Positions 22,923 through 34,617 of a stretch of DNA of 64,000 nucleotides are shown here, piece by piece. The position numbers and the translations under genes were made by a program. Positions within the stretch are counted from its first letter, which is position 1. Each line of letters begins with the position of its first letter. The notes under the pieces were generated by a model that saw only the letters and a program-made list of their open reading frames with translations, had not been told where the DNA came from and did no database searches. Origin of the DNA: Cristatella mucedo (taxonomy: Eukaryota > Bryozoa > Phylactolaemata > Cristatellidae); NCBI GenBank assembly GCA_009760855.2, contig WPIO01000107.1, positions 1,117,001 to 1,181,000 of the forward strand. The letters run 5' to 3'.

Positions 22923-23599
22923 CTACGACACAACGATCAAAGTAAAAGACGTGTTTAAATTTTCCAAAACGATACGGTTTTCATATATGAGTTCATAATA
23001 GCAATTATTATTTAATCAGGAAACCTGTATCCTAAATTGAACAAGTAGTAGTCTAGCAAATCAAAATAATTTGCTCAATTATTTTTCTGGCAAACTAAAA
23101 GTCTTGCTTGGTGCTGGGATGTGATTAACTAGAAAGCTCAGGAACTTAACAATGCGATGAAACTAAATATTAAATAGACAGTGCGCAGGACCTATTTTTT
23201 CTCTCATTAAAATGTGTGTACTCTTTTTTGCCTTTATTTGAGCTCCGGAGCGCCAAACAGATATGGTATAGGAATTTAAAACTTCGGAAACTGTTCAGTA
23301 AACGAATATTTTCTGCTACGCTTGATATCTCTAAACTTCTTGAATTTATTTCCAAGATAGATTGAATGTAAGCATTTCTTTACAATTTGATAGCTATTGT
23401 GTATGCGATTCCCTAAATGTGGGGCAGAAAAACGTCGAGCATCTTACAAACCGTTCTTAAAAGATATAAGTGATTTATGTTCATGGGTTGATCAAGGGGA
23501 CAAAAATCCAGTATTTCTGTTGCCATTGTGAATTAAGTCGGTTATTGCCGTTGTAATTTGAGATGGATTAAAAGAAGACATTCCTATTTCAAATTAAGA
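22923..23599. other. Intron upstream of D2 exon 3, nothing recognised
   Basis: No coding or repeat signal seen before the L2-B element starts. Confidence 0.4.
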
Positions 23600-25700
23600 T
23601 ATACGAATTTCAATTCTTTTTGAATCGGAGGAAACCTTTCTCCACTTATTGAATCTATTTTTGGCTCCTGATTCATTAGGAGATATTCCAGCAGAGCCGA
23701 TTCTGAGCCATAACATTTCCAATTTCTGAATCAGATTTCGTTTGCCAAGGAATAATATGTATGTTGATTGAATCATCGTTCAATCAAAGTTTTGTAGCCA
23801 TACATGTGAGGATTTTGTCAACCCATTCAGCGAGAGAGTTAAGAGAATTCGACGTTCTGGAAGGTTGCAAGGAATTAAAGGAAATCTTCAACTGAGTGTT
23901 TTCAGCCTGGAATTAGAAAGCCTAGATTGTGCCGTGCAATCTCATTGGCAGGAAACACCGAACCAAACATAGAGCACGTAGGTAACCCATATTTTAGTAT
24001 TGGCTAGGAGGACCTTTTTTCCTCTCGTTAATACTCTGCAATCACCCTCAGCTATAGGTCCTGAAACATTGCAGTGCAGTGCCAGTGATGCCATCAAAGA
24101 TAAGGGGCGCTCAAGACAAACTTTAGGGTTGGCAGTGTCAAAAGCAGCCTTGAGATCGTGCGAAACAAGCATATCTCTACCTATGGTTGCATTCCTAAGT
24201 ACGTCGCTATACAGCCAAATCAACGTTGCTTCTATAGAGTGATCACCTCTAAGCCTAGACTGGAACTTACTAGCAACGCTTGAAGCTTCAATATATGAGT
24301 TTAGCTGGTCTTCCACGACTAGTTTACCTGTCGTTGATAGAAACTGAAAAATGGAGACTTGGAGAAAGTTGCTCACGTTTTTTTGATCTAGTGTTGCTTT
24401 TTCCAGTAGTGGCTGAACAATAGCCTTTTTAAAAGTGTTGGGAAGTGATCTGGGGCTTGCGACACAATTTTGATATTAGTTATGCATGGCAGCAGCAGAT
24501 CCAGTCATCATAGAAGCATAGCAGTGGGAGCAGGGTCTAGAAGACTAGTTGTCTTCTTTGATTTTGATACAAACTTCTGGACGAGGTCATTAGTGGCCTC
24601 TTTTAATGTGGATATTGAGGTGCTGCATGGAACGGACTGACTTGATTCCAAGAAGCATGCTGTCGGCCTAGGGATGTACTCCATGACTGTCTCTAACTGA
24701 TGGACTAAGAATGCAGAGAAGCGACCAGCTTGATTATTTCAAGGATGACTACGTTAGGAGATAGCCTGAGAAAGGGTAAGGAGATGGTTGATAGGAGATA
24801 TCAGTGCGTTTGGATTGCACATTTTTGATTTAACAATGTTGCAATAGAAGCTAGACTTGAACTCAGCTAGGATTGATTGGTGCGATTAACAGAAGTTCTT
24901 GCATGCCTGTCGATGGACTGTTGATCCTGATTTTTTGTACGCTTTTTCAAGCTTGCGATTAGAAGACCTTTGTGTTTTCATTTCTGCGATAAACCACAGG
25001 CCGCTTAGTTGAAATGCACATAGTCTGTTTAGTCAGAGGTGTAAACTCATCGAGCATGTCAGCAATTGTCGTGTCTTAGCAGCTTTTTACAAATGATGGC
25101 TGGTCGAAACAGGGATTAAGCAGCATATCAAAAGCATATATTCTCACACGAACATCATCGATTTCAACGGTCTCGAGACTTCAAAATTCACGTGTAATTA
25201 AAGAGGAGGAGGTTGGCGCATATTGTTAGACAGAATTAGATCTGCACGTAATTAAATAAGCAGAATTCAGTAATAATCTTTGATAATTCAGCGTGCAGTT
25301 GTAGGAGAACATTCTGTTGAGGATGTAACCATCGATGTAAGTTTGCCCATGCAAATGTACCAAACAAAAATATTGTCAGTTCGAAAGATTTGTTGCTAAA
25401 GGCGTCACATAAGTTCTCTAAATGCACGTTGAAACCACCCTAATAAAGGAAAGATTTAGTTCTTGCATATATAATCGAAAATGAGATCGCATAAATATGG
25501 GATAGAATATGAACTTTTACGTCGCGTTGATAGGCCACCTCCACCAATGGTACTTTGTTGTCAAAAGAACTTAAAACTATAGATTCAAATGACTGCTCAG
25601 AGGGGACTGACAAAGGCTTGAAGTTCAAGGATAAGTGTGTGCTAACGGCAAATACACCACCTATTTGAATTTATCAAGGGAGTAAAAGAAAGAGAAAACT
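23600..25700 (-). mobile_element. L2-B LINE, longest copy (APE to RT thumb), degenerate
   Basis: Minus-strand order: an APE part near 25,630-25,440 (PSEQSFESIVLSS); the region before the RT (ATLDQKNVSNFLQVS) near 24,390; RT start SKFQSRLRGDHSIEATL and motif A DLKAAFDT near 24,290-24,170; a decayed middle; and the thumb NLIQKLEMLWLRIGSAGIS near 23,740-23,670. The thumb matches the L2-B copy at 48,744 (VIQKLERLTLKIGSGSIS), which assigns the family. It is unrelated to the host gene though on the same strand. Many stops; inactive. Confidence 0.75.
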
Positions 25701-28700
25701 GTTGGTGCTGTATCACTAGCGTTCGGAAGTCAACTAATTTTAACAAAGTCTCCATCAAGGCGAGCAGGTCAAAGCATTTTTATAGACAAATATGCTTATT
25801 AATTGAAGCCTATTGAAAATCGAGCAAGGATTTTTTAAAAGACATATGCTAATTTTCGCCACCGGAGTTATAGTAGGCCTGATTGACACTTAGTTAGACA
25901 GATATACAGCAGCGTTTGAGGGAGAACGAACTGTGCGGTTCGAGACAATGCTAGCAGTAATAAATGAGCTCATTGTCAGCTCTGGGCCACCGCCTCATCT
26001 CAGTAGCACTTTCCTTTTGTTAATGCACATTCACGGACCTTAGCAACAACAATAACATAGAAGGGCATGTAAAAGACTATAACAGAACGATAATAGATAC
26101 GACGATCCTAACTAATAAGCAGGTAACAAGCAACCGGAAAATCTGCAACTGCCGTCGGGTTAGGGGAGGGTGACTCGGCCGCAAGCTATAAACGTTTAGA
26201 TGTCCCTAAGTACGTAACTTCTTACGGGCTACGGGGAAAAAATTAAGGAAACGCCTTAAAAAGGGTATTAAATTAAATGTTTCAGTGTATAAGTTGGCAA
26301 GAACTCAGTCATCTTGTATGGACGGTAAGTACAGAACTCGCTTTCGGCTCTGACCACTGCCTGAAATCTTCGTACGTACGCCTTAAAATTGTAAGCTAAA
26401 GCCCTTCACCTCAGCCAGTGAGTCTCTTCTTTTACTGGTATGCTCCGAATGCATGCAATTGTCATGATTCAGGACATTCGCTACTCAGATACATCTATAA
26501 AAGGCGAGCTTAACTGTCTTCGCGTTTCCTGTAAAGTAGTCAACTTTCCTTCGCTTCAAAAAAGTCTTCAGGTAAACTTATCAGCTACGAACGTGTAGCT
26601 ATTAAATAGCATTACTTCTCGCGTATTGTAATGGCATAACATCAAGTAGAATATGGACTTTAAATTTCTGTATTTCGCTTGGAGTTTCTTGCATTTTCTT
26701 TCAGAGGCCTGCAGACTAAATTACTTCATAATCAGGCTTCGCATTATTCCGCAAGCTCTCCTGAGTCAATTAGTTTAGCCAGCCATCTAACTATCGTAAA
26801 ATGCCCATGAAATTCTGACTATGGTAGGCATCTATATCTCTCACTGCTTCGTAGATTTCGTAGGGAATACACTCGTTAAAGCCAATAAATGTGAAGTATT
26901 AGTGATATACATGAAAAAATGGCCTTTTTTCAGCTGATCAAGCCAATGTCACGACCAAGCTTACCTGTAAGCATAATATGCATTCTAACAGCATGCATAT
27001 CCCCAAACCGTGGCCGTACTTCCTTTGCAACATAAGTGATGCGCGTATGAAGAGTTTAGCATCTCAGAGGGCACAATAAAAAATTATATGGGAACTGAAT
27101 GTACTTATCAATCTATCTCCCTGTTGTCTCGCAGTGATATACATGCAGCAAATAGTCTATGCACTTAACTCCCAGTTTCCTTGCTATCGGAGTTTTACTG
27201 ACTCGGCTTAGGGAAAGTTTTTGAATTTTATTCTTTTTTAGTGAAATTTAACATACGACCATATTGAAGATTTTGACTTCCAACTTTTACTTACGCATTT
27301 TCTGAAAAAATTAAGTGCGACGAATACAAAAAATAACTGATTTCTGCTTAATGGAAATTTAAATAATAAACGGGAATTAAGCGGGGGAAATGTGAATGCA
27401 GTAGAAATTAAAGATTTCCAGAGAAAAGTTAAAATTTATTTTGTAATTGCATTCAAAAAAGTAAAATTTATTTTGAAAATGTTATATAGATCTGATAGTT
27501 CAATAATGATTCTCTTCTACAAAGATATCCGCTATTCAGAGCAAGTTCTTGAACAAGGGAAGCCAAGGTGTTTTAGCCGAGGCTTAAGCCTCTCTTACAC
27601 GGTAGACGCCGAGCATCTTTTTATCAAATCCACCAACCATTCAACAGTACTCATTACTTAGTACTGCTCACTATACATAAAATCTTTTCTTAAATTCTTA
27701 CTTTCATTTATTGATGTTCTTTGCATACTATTCTAAAATGATGACTGCTGCAGTTAAATCAACTTCCGTTGGTGATGGCTTGGCGTCTTTGCGGAAAGCC
27801 CTCTTACATACTAGCCTTCCGAATTAGAGTGCACGCTGTGGGCGGGACTATGGTCCTATGGGACTATGACTGTGGTCGGCAATCAAATCTCCAGAGTACA
27901 CGTCCTAATTATGAGGAAAGTCGGTGTGGGTAAAGATAAAAGTCTGCAGTGTGAACACAGCTATACAGCCTGATCCAGCCTTCAGGTATTCTGTTGACAA
28001 AAAATTAGCCCTACGACTCCTGAGCTTCAGGAACGCTGGCCACATAAGTTGAAGCTTCGACATCAGTAGACAACCAAATCCTCTCCACATTGAAACTGTG
28101 AAAATTACAACATTCTTAGACGTCACATCGCGTGATTAGAGAAAAGCAAGTTAAAATCAATATATATCATATGGCTGTAGTTACTTAAAGCTCTTTTAAA
28201 AAATATTGCACGTTTTAGCTTTAAAAAGCTGAATGCATTACTCAAACTGAGAGGTATTCCATAACACAAATTGAGTTTAAAAACTAGTCTATTCAAAAAA
28301 TTTTGAGCAAAACTATAAGTTTAAATCTTTTATTATAATCTTTAATACAAGTGTTGATCAAACTATGGCTAACATTTTCAAAAACACAACCGGAAAAATT
28401 AATTATTTCCATTATTAAAGGCACTCTTGGTCGTCAAACTGTTGTACTTTTACTTGCATTCTGTACGCAGACGTTTAAGCTAGTTATTACATGTCCCAGC
28501 AGGCCCGGCACTAAGAAAGGAAAGACATTCTAGAGAAGCAACAAAATCCGAGCAACTAGACTAGACAGACTCAGCGACTGATCTCCATGCATACCTATGG
28601 TCTTACCAGTGACGCTGAGAGACGACCCATGAAGAAGAGCGTAAAATGTCTTTAAAAACACTGCCTCCACTACTTATCTCTGGTCATTTAAATACTTGCA

Positions 28701-28978
28701 ATTTTAATATTCTTATTGTTCATCTAAAAATCTGAATTTGCATCTCTCATTGTAAAAATTTAATTTTGACGTTGCATGCCTTTGCTAGCGGATTGATTCT
28801 TCGGTCGAAATTCTTGAGATATTCGAATGTAAAAAAAAACCGCCAATAACGATGAAATCCATGTAAGTTTAAGCGGCGTTTTTTAGTAATTAGTGATGAT
28901 TTATATTTTGACCGCAAAAAGTTCTCATATCATATTCATTTTACGGAAAATTGATTCAGGCATAACCATTAGCTTACA
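25701..28978. other. Intronic sequence without recognised feature
   Basis: Several open frames of 60-90 codons (27,392-27,661 plus; 28,126-27,905 minus) have no recognisable family and no paired splice sites that fit the CTHRC1-like chain. The 28,126-27,905 area looks locally coding-like (few stops in two frames), but I cannot identify it. Confidence 0.35.
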
Positions 28979-29247
28979 CAACAATAACGACTCTCCTACT
29001 GCTGACTATGGCTCATCCTTTTCAGCGATCCTGAGCTGCTACTTCCATGTTGCTCACTACCTCAACTGCTCTCCTGACTTAGCTATGCTTCCCACTTACT
29101 AGTTGTTGCGTGAGACAAAGTCTGTTGGCTACCGAATGCGTACCGAAAGCCGCTTAGGCTGTAAGTGCGCTATACAAAACTCTCCTGCAAACTCCCACAT
29201 GGTCTCTAGGACTTAGTGGAGTTACAGACGGCGATACCATACAGTAA
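28979..29247 (+). mobile_element. L2-A LINE 3' end fragment
   Basis: Matches the L2-A 3' terminus: SPTADYGSSFSAILSCYF, HYLNCSPDLAML, gcgctatacaaaactctcct and gttacagacggcgatacc. 5'-truncated to about 270 bp. Confidence 0.85.
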
Positions 29248-29511
29248 TTTAGGTGAGTGCTTAAACATATATAAAAAATATTTTATCTACGTTCGGGGAA
29301 GTTGGAGACTGGTCATAGTTCGCAGTTGATATTTATAGCTAGCTGTTCGCTCTATTTCCACTGAAGTGTGTTCATTTAGTTGCTAATTGGACATCACAAA
29401 AATCGAATGTCTATCGAAGGCCGCTTAACGGTTGGTACACAAATGTAATAAATTCAGCTAATGCTAGAGAATTAGTTGCGCCTCTAGGTTGATCAATACT
29501 TACATAGCCGC

Positions 29512-29537
29512 GCTCTCTCTCTCTCTCTCTCTCTCTC
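29512..29537. repeat. (CT)n microsatellite
   Basis: About 12 CT units. Confidence 0.9.
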
Positions 29538-29567
29538 CTTGTATTTGATGATAATATTAAAACAATT

Positions 29568-29966
29568 GATAAAGCGTCCTCAGTGAACTCAATCTCTTTC
29601 ATAACGCTTTACATTTGTTGAAAAGAAAACACCATCGGATGGCTAGTGAAAGCATGCTTGGTAACAACCATATAAATATGGTTAGAGGCGACATGTACAG
29701 GGTCAGCATGCAAGTGTGGTAAGTGACAGCATGCAGTTTCAGCACGCAAAAATACTAGCTGACTTGCCAGCCTCTTTTGCATAGCAACGGAAGAGCCATT
29801 ATGGCTCTCATCAGTGCTTGCAGCGCAGTAAAAGATCGCCAACCTCGGGATTCGAACAATGACCTCGTGTCGGATGTCCTGAAAAGCAACCGCCTTACAC
29901 AACAAAAGGATGAATCACAAGGACCCGCTAGTTTTAATCATAAATAGGTGCGTTCTCAATTTCTAT
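29568..29966 (-). mobile_element. L2-B LINE, 3' part, host of two nested insertions
   Basis: Reverse-oriented L2-B 3' UTR (gataaagcgtcctcagtgaa, gggtcagcatgcaagtgtgg). A reverse SINE2 (29,757-29,905) and an L2-A (29,974-31,165) are inserted in it. Its 5' remainder continues at 31,173-31,405. Confidence 0.8.
29757..29905 (-). mobile_element. SINE2 copy, reverse, nested in L2-B
   Basis: Minus strand: gtaaggcggttgcttttcag, B-box side cattgttcgaatcccgaggt, tggcgatcttttactgcgct, then ctatgcaaaagaggctggca. It interrupts the L2-B 3' UTR between its two GCTGAC-type repeats and its conserved GGGTCC-type segment. Confidence 0.8.
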
Positions 29967-29973
29967 TTAAATG

Positions 29974-31165
29974 AATCTCCGTCTGTAACTCCACAAAGTC
30001 ATAAAGACCAGGTGGGGGTTGCTCAGCAGTTTTGTATAGCACACACAGCCTAAGCGGCTTTCCGTACGCATTCGGTAGCCAACAGACTTCGTCTCACACA
30101 ACAAAGAGGAAGTGGGAATCATAGCAGAGACAGGAGAGCAGTTGAGGTAGTGAGTAGCATGGAAGTAGCAGCTCAGTACCGCTGAAAAGGATGAGGCATA
30201 GTCGGCATTAGGAGAGTAATTGTCGTTGCGTAGGAATTGTGGAAGCGAGTTCAACAGTCTTGGACCTTCAGAGCTAAAGCTTCTGTAGCCAACGGTCTTT
30301 AAGCAGAGGAATATAACAGCTAATTTATTGTCCATACAGGACCTGAGCGCTCGAATGGGCTGAAACTGGTGCAGCAGCTCAGCTAGGTACGAAGAAGCCA
30401 AGTCGTGGCAGGCATTTTGGGTCAGCATAAGAACTTTGCTCTGGATCCGTAGCTCAACCGGCATCCATCCTAGCTCTTTCAGCAAAGGAGACACGTGCTC
30501 AAACCACTGGGACTTGAAGACTAGCCTTGAACCCATATTCTTAGTCTGCTGCAGTGGTCTAATTTCTTTCTTTGGCTGCCCAGCCAGTAAGGAATTGCAA
30601 AAATCAAGCCAAGACATAACTAAGGAGGTATTTAAATGTTTTACGAGTGACTTCTCCTAATCTTGGATAGGGATCGGATATGATGCTTAGCTGTAGAAGC
30701 AGTCTTCTACATTAAGCTCTTAAAATTGAGGCAGTTGTCGAAAACGACACCTAAATTTCGAAAACGTGGTGATGGTCGCACAATAGCATCACCTACTAGT
30801 AGAGCAAAACCTTTTAATCCAGCCACACGTTTAAGGTGTCCGATGAGCAGCAGTTCAGTTCTATCATCATTTAATTTCGGGAAGTTTTCCGAAATCCAGG
30901 ATCGAATATCTGCAAGGCAAGCATTCAGTTTCTCAGTTGCTGCAGCAGATTCCGACAGTTTGAAGGACAAATGCAACTGAGAATCATCAGCATAGAAGTG
31001 ATATCCTATTCCATGGGCCTTAATGACTTTTCCCAGAGATTGTGTATAAATGGAGAACAGCAAGGGGCCGAGTCCGGACCTATGAGGAGCTCCACAGGTG
31101 ACCCTTCTCGTTTGTGAGACCTGACCCCCACACGACATGGATTGAACTCGATCAGACAAGTACGA
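29974..31165 (-). mobile_element. L2-A LINE, 5'-truncated, with target-site duplication
   Basis: Two long minus-strand frames cover RT from SDRVQSMSCGGQV and GLGPLLFSIYTQ (motif B), YADDSQLHLSF (motif C, YADD intact) and LNDDRTELLLIGH to NLGVVFDNCLNFKSL. After a short break they continue with DFCNSLLAGQPKK to LLNSLPQFLRND and the 3' end. The heptamer TTAAATG flanks it at 29,967-29,973 and 31,166-31,172, and the L2-B host sequence is continuous across the insert. The youngest-looking L2-A here, but it lacks APE and the first RT motifs. Confidence 0.9.
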
Positions 31166-31172
31166 TTAAATG

Positions 31173-31405
31173 TGGTTAATTCAGGGACTTCAAGACCGAA
31201 GTAAGGAGTAAGTTCCAGGCTTTGAGAGAATACGAGCTAAAGGCACGGTCTCCAAAGGATCTGAGGTTTGTATGAGGACTAGGTAAATGGTGAGATTCCG
31301 AAAAGCGGTAGGTACTATGCTATGCTAAACCTGCTGAGGCAGTAGATCTGATAGGTAGGCTGGAGCCAATGAATGAAGAGACCTACAAGTAGGTGAACAG
31401 CCGGA
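31173..31405 (-). mobile_element. L2-B LINE, 5' remainder of the copy at 29,568
   Basis: Continues the L2-B host directly after the L2-A insert (minus strand: ccctgaattaaccacattta). Includes the APKAWNL equivalent and LRFVRGI-type reverse shadow seen in other copies; it ends near the LHSL-type region. Confidence 0.75.
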
Positions 31406-31494
31406 TAGTATCGCTCAGTGTCACACTGCTCTTCCATTAACTTCATATTTTTCAACTACTTCGCAAACTCTTGTGCTCTACTGAAAGTGCATAA

Positions 31495-32200
31495 TGACAA
31501 TTCGCGACGGATGCTTCAGCTCGGCAGGTTCTAGACTACCGAATTGTCTCCACAATTCCGTTTGAATGATTCATTCCCTCCTAAATTCAACTCTAACCCG
31601 TCCTTTGTAGCAATCGTGAATTATTACGGCTTGCTTACTTAATATACTTGTTCCCTGACTCACCTATGTGCATCACTGAGTAGGTTTACAAGCACAGTCC
31701 GCTGGAACAACGAAGACGCAAGTTCATAGTAATATCAATTAGATTTCTCAATTTATTCCAAGAGACGGCAATATGAGTACATGCGAGTCGTGATTGTGCT
31801 AGAGCACCAAGGAGGGCCGACAAGTAGGATGGCGCCAGGGAGCTAAGGCTTTAGTATGAGAAATAAGGAGATCGAAGCTAGATTGAGGTCTATTTCGAGG
31901 TGAAGGACACAGCATCACCTAAGCTAATACGTAATACCTCCGTCCAATATGGTCGTTTCGTTAATGACGACAGGCCATTATAGCAGGACATTGGCATCAG
32001 TTGAAATTGCTATCGTGTAGACACCGTCACGAATTCAATTAATACTCTACTTCTTCATTACCACGACGATAGACCCCTGGTGACAGAAGCTTTTGCTCTG
32101 CAGGCCCAAAACGAAAAACTCACACAATTCTTACAAAACGGCATCAAATCACCAACATATATCAGTTGCTTAGTCTGTTTGACTTTGCAGAGTTAAATAT
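31495..32200 (+). mobile_element. Two decayed L2-A LINE remnants
   Basis: 31,500-31,700 resembles the DRCSSSAGSRLWNSL to LNCSPD region (ggatgcttcagctcggcagg), and 32,080-32,190 resembles the same segment again (agcttttgctctgcaggccc, acaattcttacaaaacggca). The sequence between them is unrecognised. Both are old. Confidence 0.5.
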
Positions 32201-33410
32201 GACATATGTTGTGTTACATCACAAATTCATGAACCAGTCTGAAACTGCTAAGTTACGTTAATGTTAAGCATATTTTCCTGAACATATTAACCCGAGGCAA
32301 GATCCATTTAAACATTAATCAGTTGTTACGAGAGACCAACAAAAGCAGTTTTATAACTTTGCAAATATATTGTTACTATAACCTTGAATATAGAATTCAA
32401 GAAACAATTGATTCATTAGAGAGTCATATTGCCCACTTTCTTGAATTAAACATTGTAGTCTAAGCTTGAGATAATCTTTATAAAAAATATTCTTGTTCAG
32501 CTCCTAAGCTTTTAGTAGCATGACCGCACGAAATAATTAGGGGTCGTCAGTTAATAACAGCACCAGCATTTCGACCTTCAAGAAACCTGTAGGCAGTACA
32601 TCCTGACTGGCTCAGTCAGTTTTTTGATCTATTTAAATAGACCGGCCAAAGCACCAATGCTTGAAATTTCAATTTCATTAGATGGAATCCTTGTATTTGC
32701 GGTACGCTTGGCCACAAACATCTCTACACTCCTTAGTTAGTGTCTTTTTAATTGATTGAAATTACAATGCAATCATAGAACTAAACAAGTAAATTCCATG
32801 GCTAACACTTTTGGTAATTCTAAAAATACCCGAGGCTGTCAACAGCATAGCTAATGAGTTTTCTTCTACTGTTCGATGTATCGCCGGTAGAATAGCTTAT
32901 TTTCAACGTTCCTAGAGGTAGTCTTTGACCCAATGCTATGGAGTTTAAATTGACAATATTCTCATAAAGTGCCACATTTATAGGTAACTCCATTCAAAAG
33001 ATTTTTATGCGTCGAGTATAAGTTTATTACAAAATATTTACGCAAGTGGTTTCTGACTATATTTATACAACTTTTCATTTAAGAACATAATTCAAATAAT
33101 CGAATCTTAATCATTACTGACAAAATATTTTAAATGAACTAATTTGTCTGCAGCTAAATTACACATATGCAGTTTGGCTTTTCAGGTGGTACCAAAATTG
33201 ATTCCCGCTATTCATTAACTGTGGTGCACGATTTCTTAGCAGTAAGATTTAAAGAGCCTAGCTAAAGTTGTACTCTTCTTGAGGCTCAATACAAAAGATC
33301 TTTTTCATTTTCATCACTTGTGAGATGCTTTTCTATAGCTATTGGCTTAAGATATATCCATTTCATAAAAGTTGAGTTTCATTATCCTTAATCCGACAAA
33401 TCGTACTTAC
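32201..33410. other. Intron between D2 exons 2b and 3, nothing recognised
   Basis: AT-rich; no coding or repeat signal recognised. Confidence 0.4.
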
Positions 33411-33517
33411 TAACTTGACTTTTTTGATAATCTCCACGGTAAGATGCGGCGTTACTATCCGTCAAAATTATTGCTTCGATGGAAGGGTGGCATTCCGTTC
33501 CGTTTAACGTAACAGTC
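33411..33517 (-). CDS. Domain D2, exon 2b (CTHRC1-like core, second half)
   Basis: A 107-nt exon between the acceptor ttcttttag and the strong donor GTTA|GTAAGT. The first base completes a Trp codon; then 35 codons run TVTLNGTECHPSIEAIIL to DYQKSQV, plus one base. The motif N-G-T-E-C-x-P-x-I-E-A-I-I is a very close match to the N-G-A-E-C-x-P-x-I-E-A-I-I segment of CTHRC1. In D1 and D3 the matching sequence is continuous with the upstream part, so D2 alone has an intron here. The terminal A joins TT of the next exon to code Ile before Glu-Gly. Confidence 0.8.
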
Positions 33518-34540
33518 CTAAAAGAATGTCCAAAAATACGACTGAAACTGAAAAAGCATATTTTAAAAATTTCAACAGAAACAATTTTTCGGGAAGGAAA
33601 ATATATGGTGATTAAATTCATGAAACATTTCAGTCATACTACAGTGCTACCTCTTACTTAATAATCAAAGGAGCAACCATTTCAAACAAAATTAATGTCA
33701 CACTATAAGTTTTATATTTCTTAAAGTGCGTTTTGGTCAAACTGACTGTAGACGTTTTACTAGAAGTGTGATTACTTGCACCACTTTTGGTACCCATAAT
33801 TATGCAGACAATACCAGGTTAGGTGAAGCTTTGAAGATACAATGATTAAGCATGGGGTGTTAGCCTAAGGGTTTTTGTTTTTCCATGTCGCGACCCAGCT
33901 CCCGGCTAAGAGTCCTTAAACATTCTATTTCTTATTGCCTACCGCTAGTAGAATCGATTGCGGCTAAATTTGTACAGCCTCATTCTTTATAAATGAGGCT
34001 GCTGCATCGGAAGACTCTTCCTGTACACAAAAGGACCGGAGGCAGGCTAAAACGACTGTCATGTGGCACATTATTTTGGTACGAGGCTATCACCGACCAG
34101 TTAGTGAGTGCTTCAACCCTGACAGCTGTAACATCACCCCTAATCCGCATAGGTTGAAGCTTTTTTCGTGATATATAGGGGATGATCGCTTCTAATTTAG
34201 TCGCTGCTCGCCAATTCTAGCTACAACCGATCCCCCTAACGTCCTCAGAAACTTCACGAGCTCTTGCTCCTGACCCTAGCCTCAACAACGAGGCTGCCAA
34301 GAAAGAAATGCGAGCTTGATTATATCGCCTTCTCGCTGTAACTGTAAATGGGTCACGTCATCGGCCATTTTTCTTGCACTGTCAGCTAAACATTCGATAG
34401 GGCTAGCCTTCCTTTTTTGTATCAATTCCACGATTTGCCCCATAAACCATTTTTAGCTCGGAAAGAGTCACGGCCTTATGGACACTGATCTCGGTGGTAC
34501 AGTTGGGCATAATTTCGTCAGCAATAGGTCCGGCGGGATG
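33518..34540. other. Intron between D2 exons 2a and 2b, part 1
   Basis: 34,000-34,540 is less AT-rich than its surroundings. Its minus strand has a short coding-like stretch (around 34,500-34,400, including MPNCTTEISVHKAVTLSELK) before stops. I cannot identify it; an old unrecognised repeat is likely. Confidence 0.3.
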
Positions 34541-34617
34541 GTGGTAGTTGGTGGCTGACTGATTGCTTAGCAATGCAGACCATCACGCTAAGCAATCAGT
34601 CTGCCACCAACTACCAC
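34541..34617. repeat. Long near-perfect hairpin (31-bp arms)
   Basis: Arms at 34,541-34,571 and 34,587-34,617 are complementary at 30 of 31 positions, with a 15-nt loop (aatgcagaccatcac). The single mismatch is T opposite T. It could be a foldback element, a pre-miRNA-like stem or a template-switch mutation. It lies inside the D2 exon 2a-2b intron. Confidence 0.9.
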
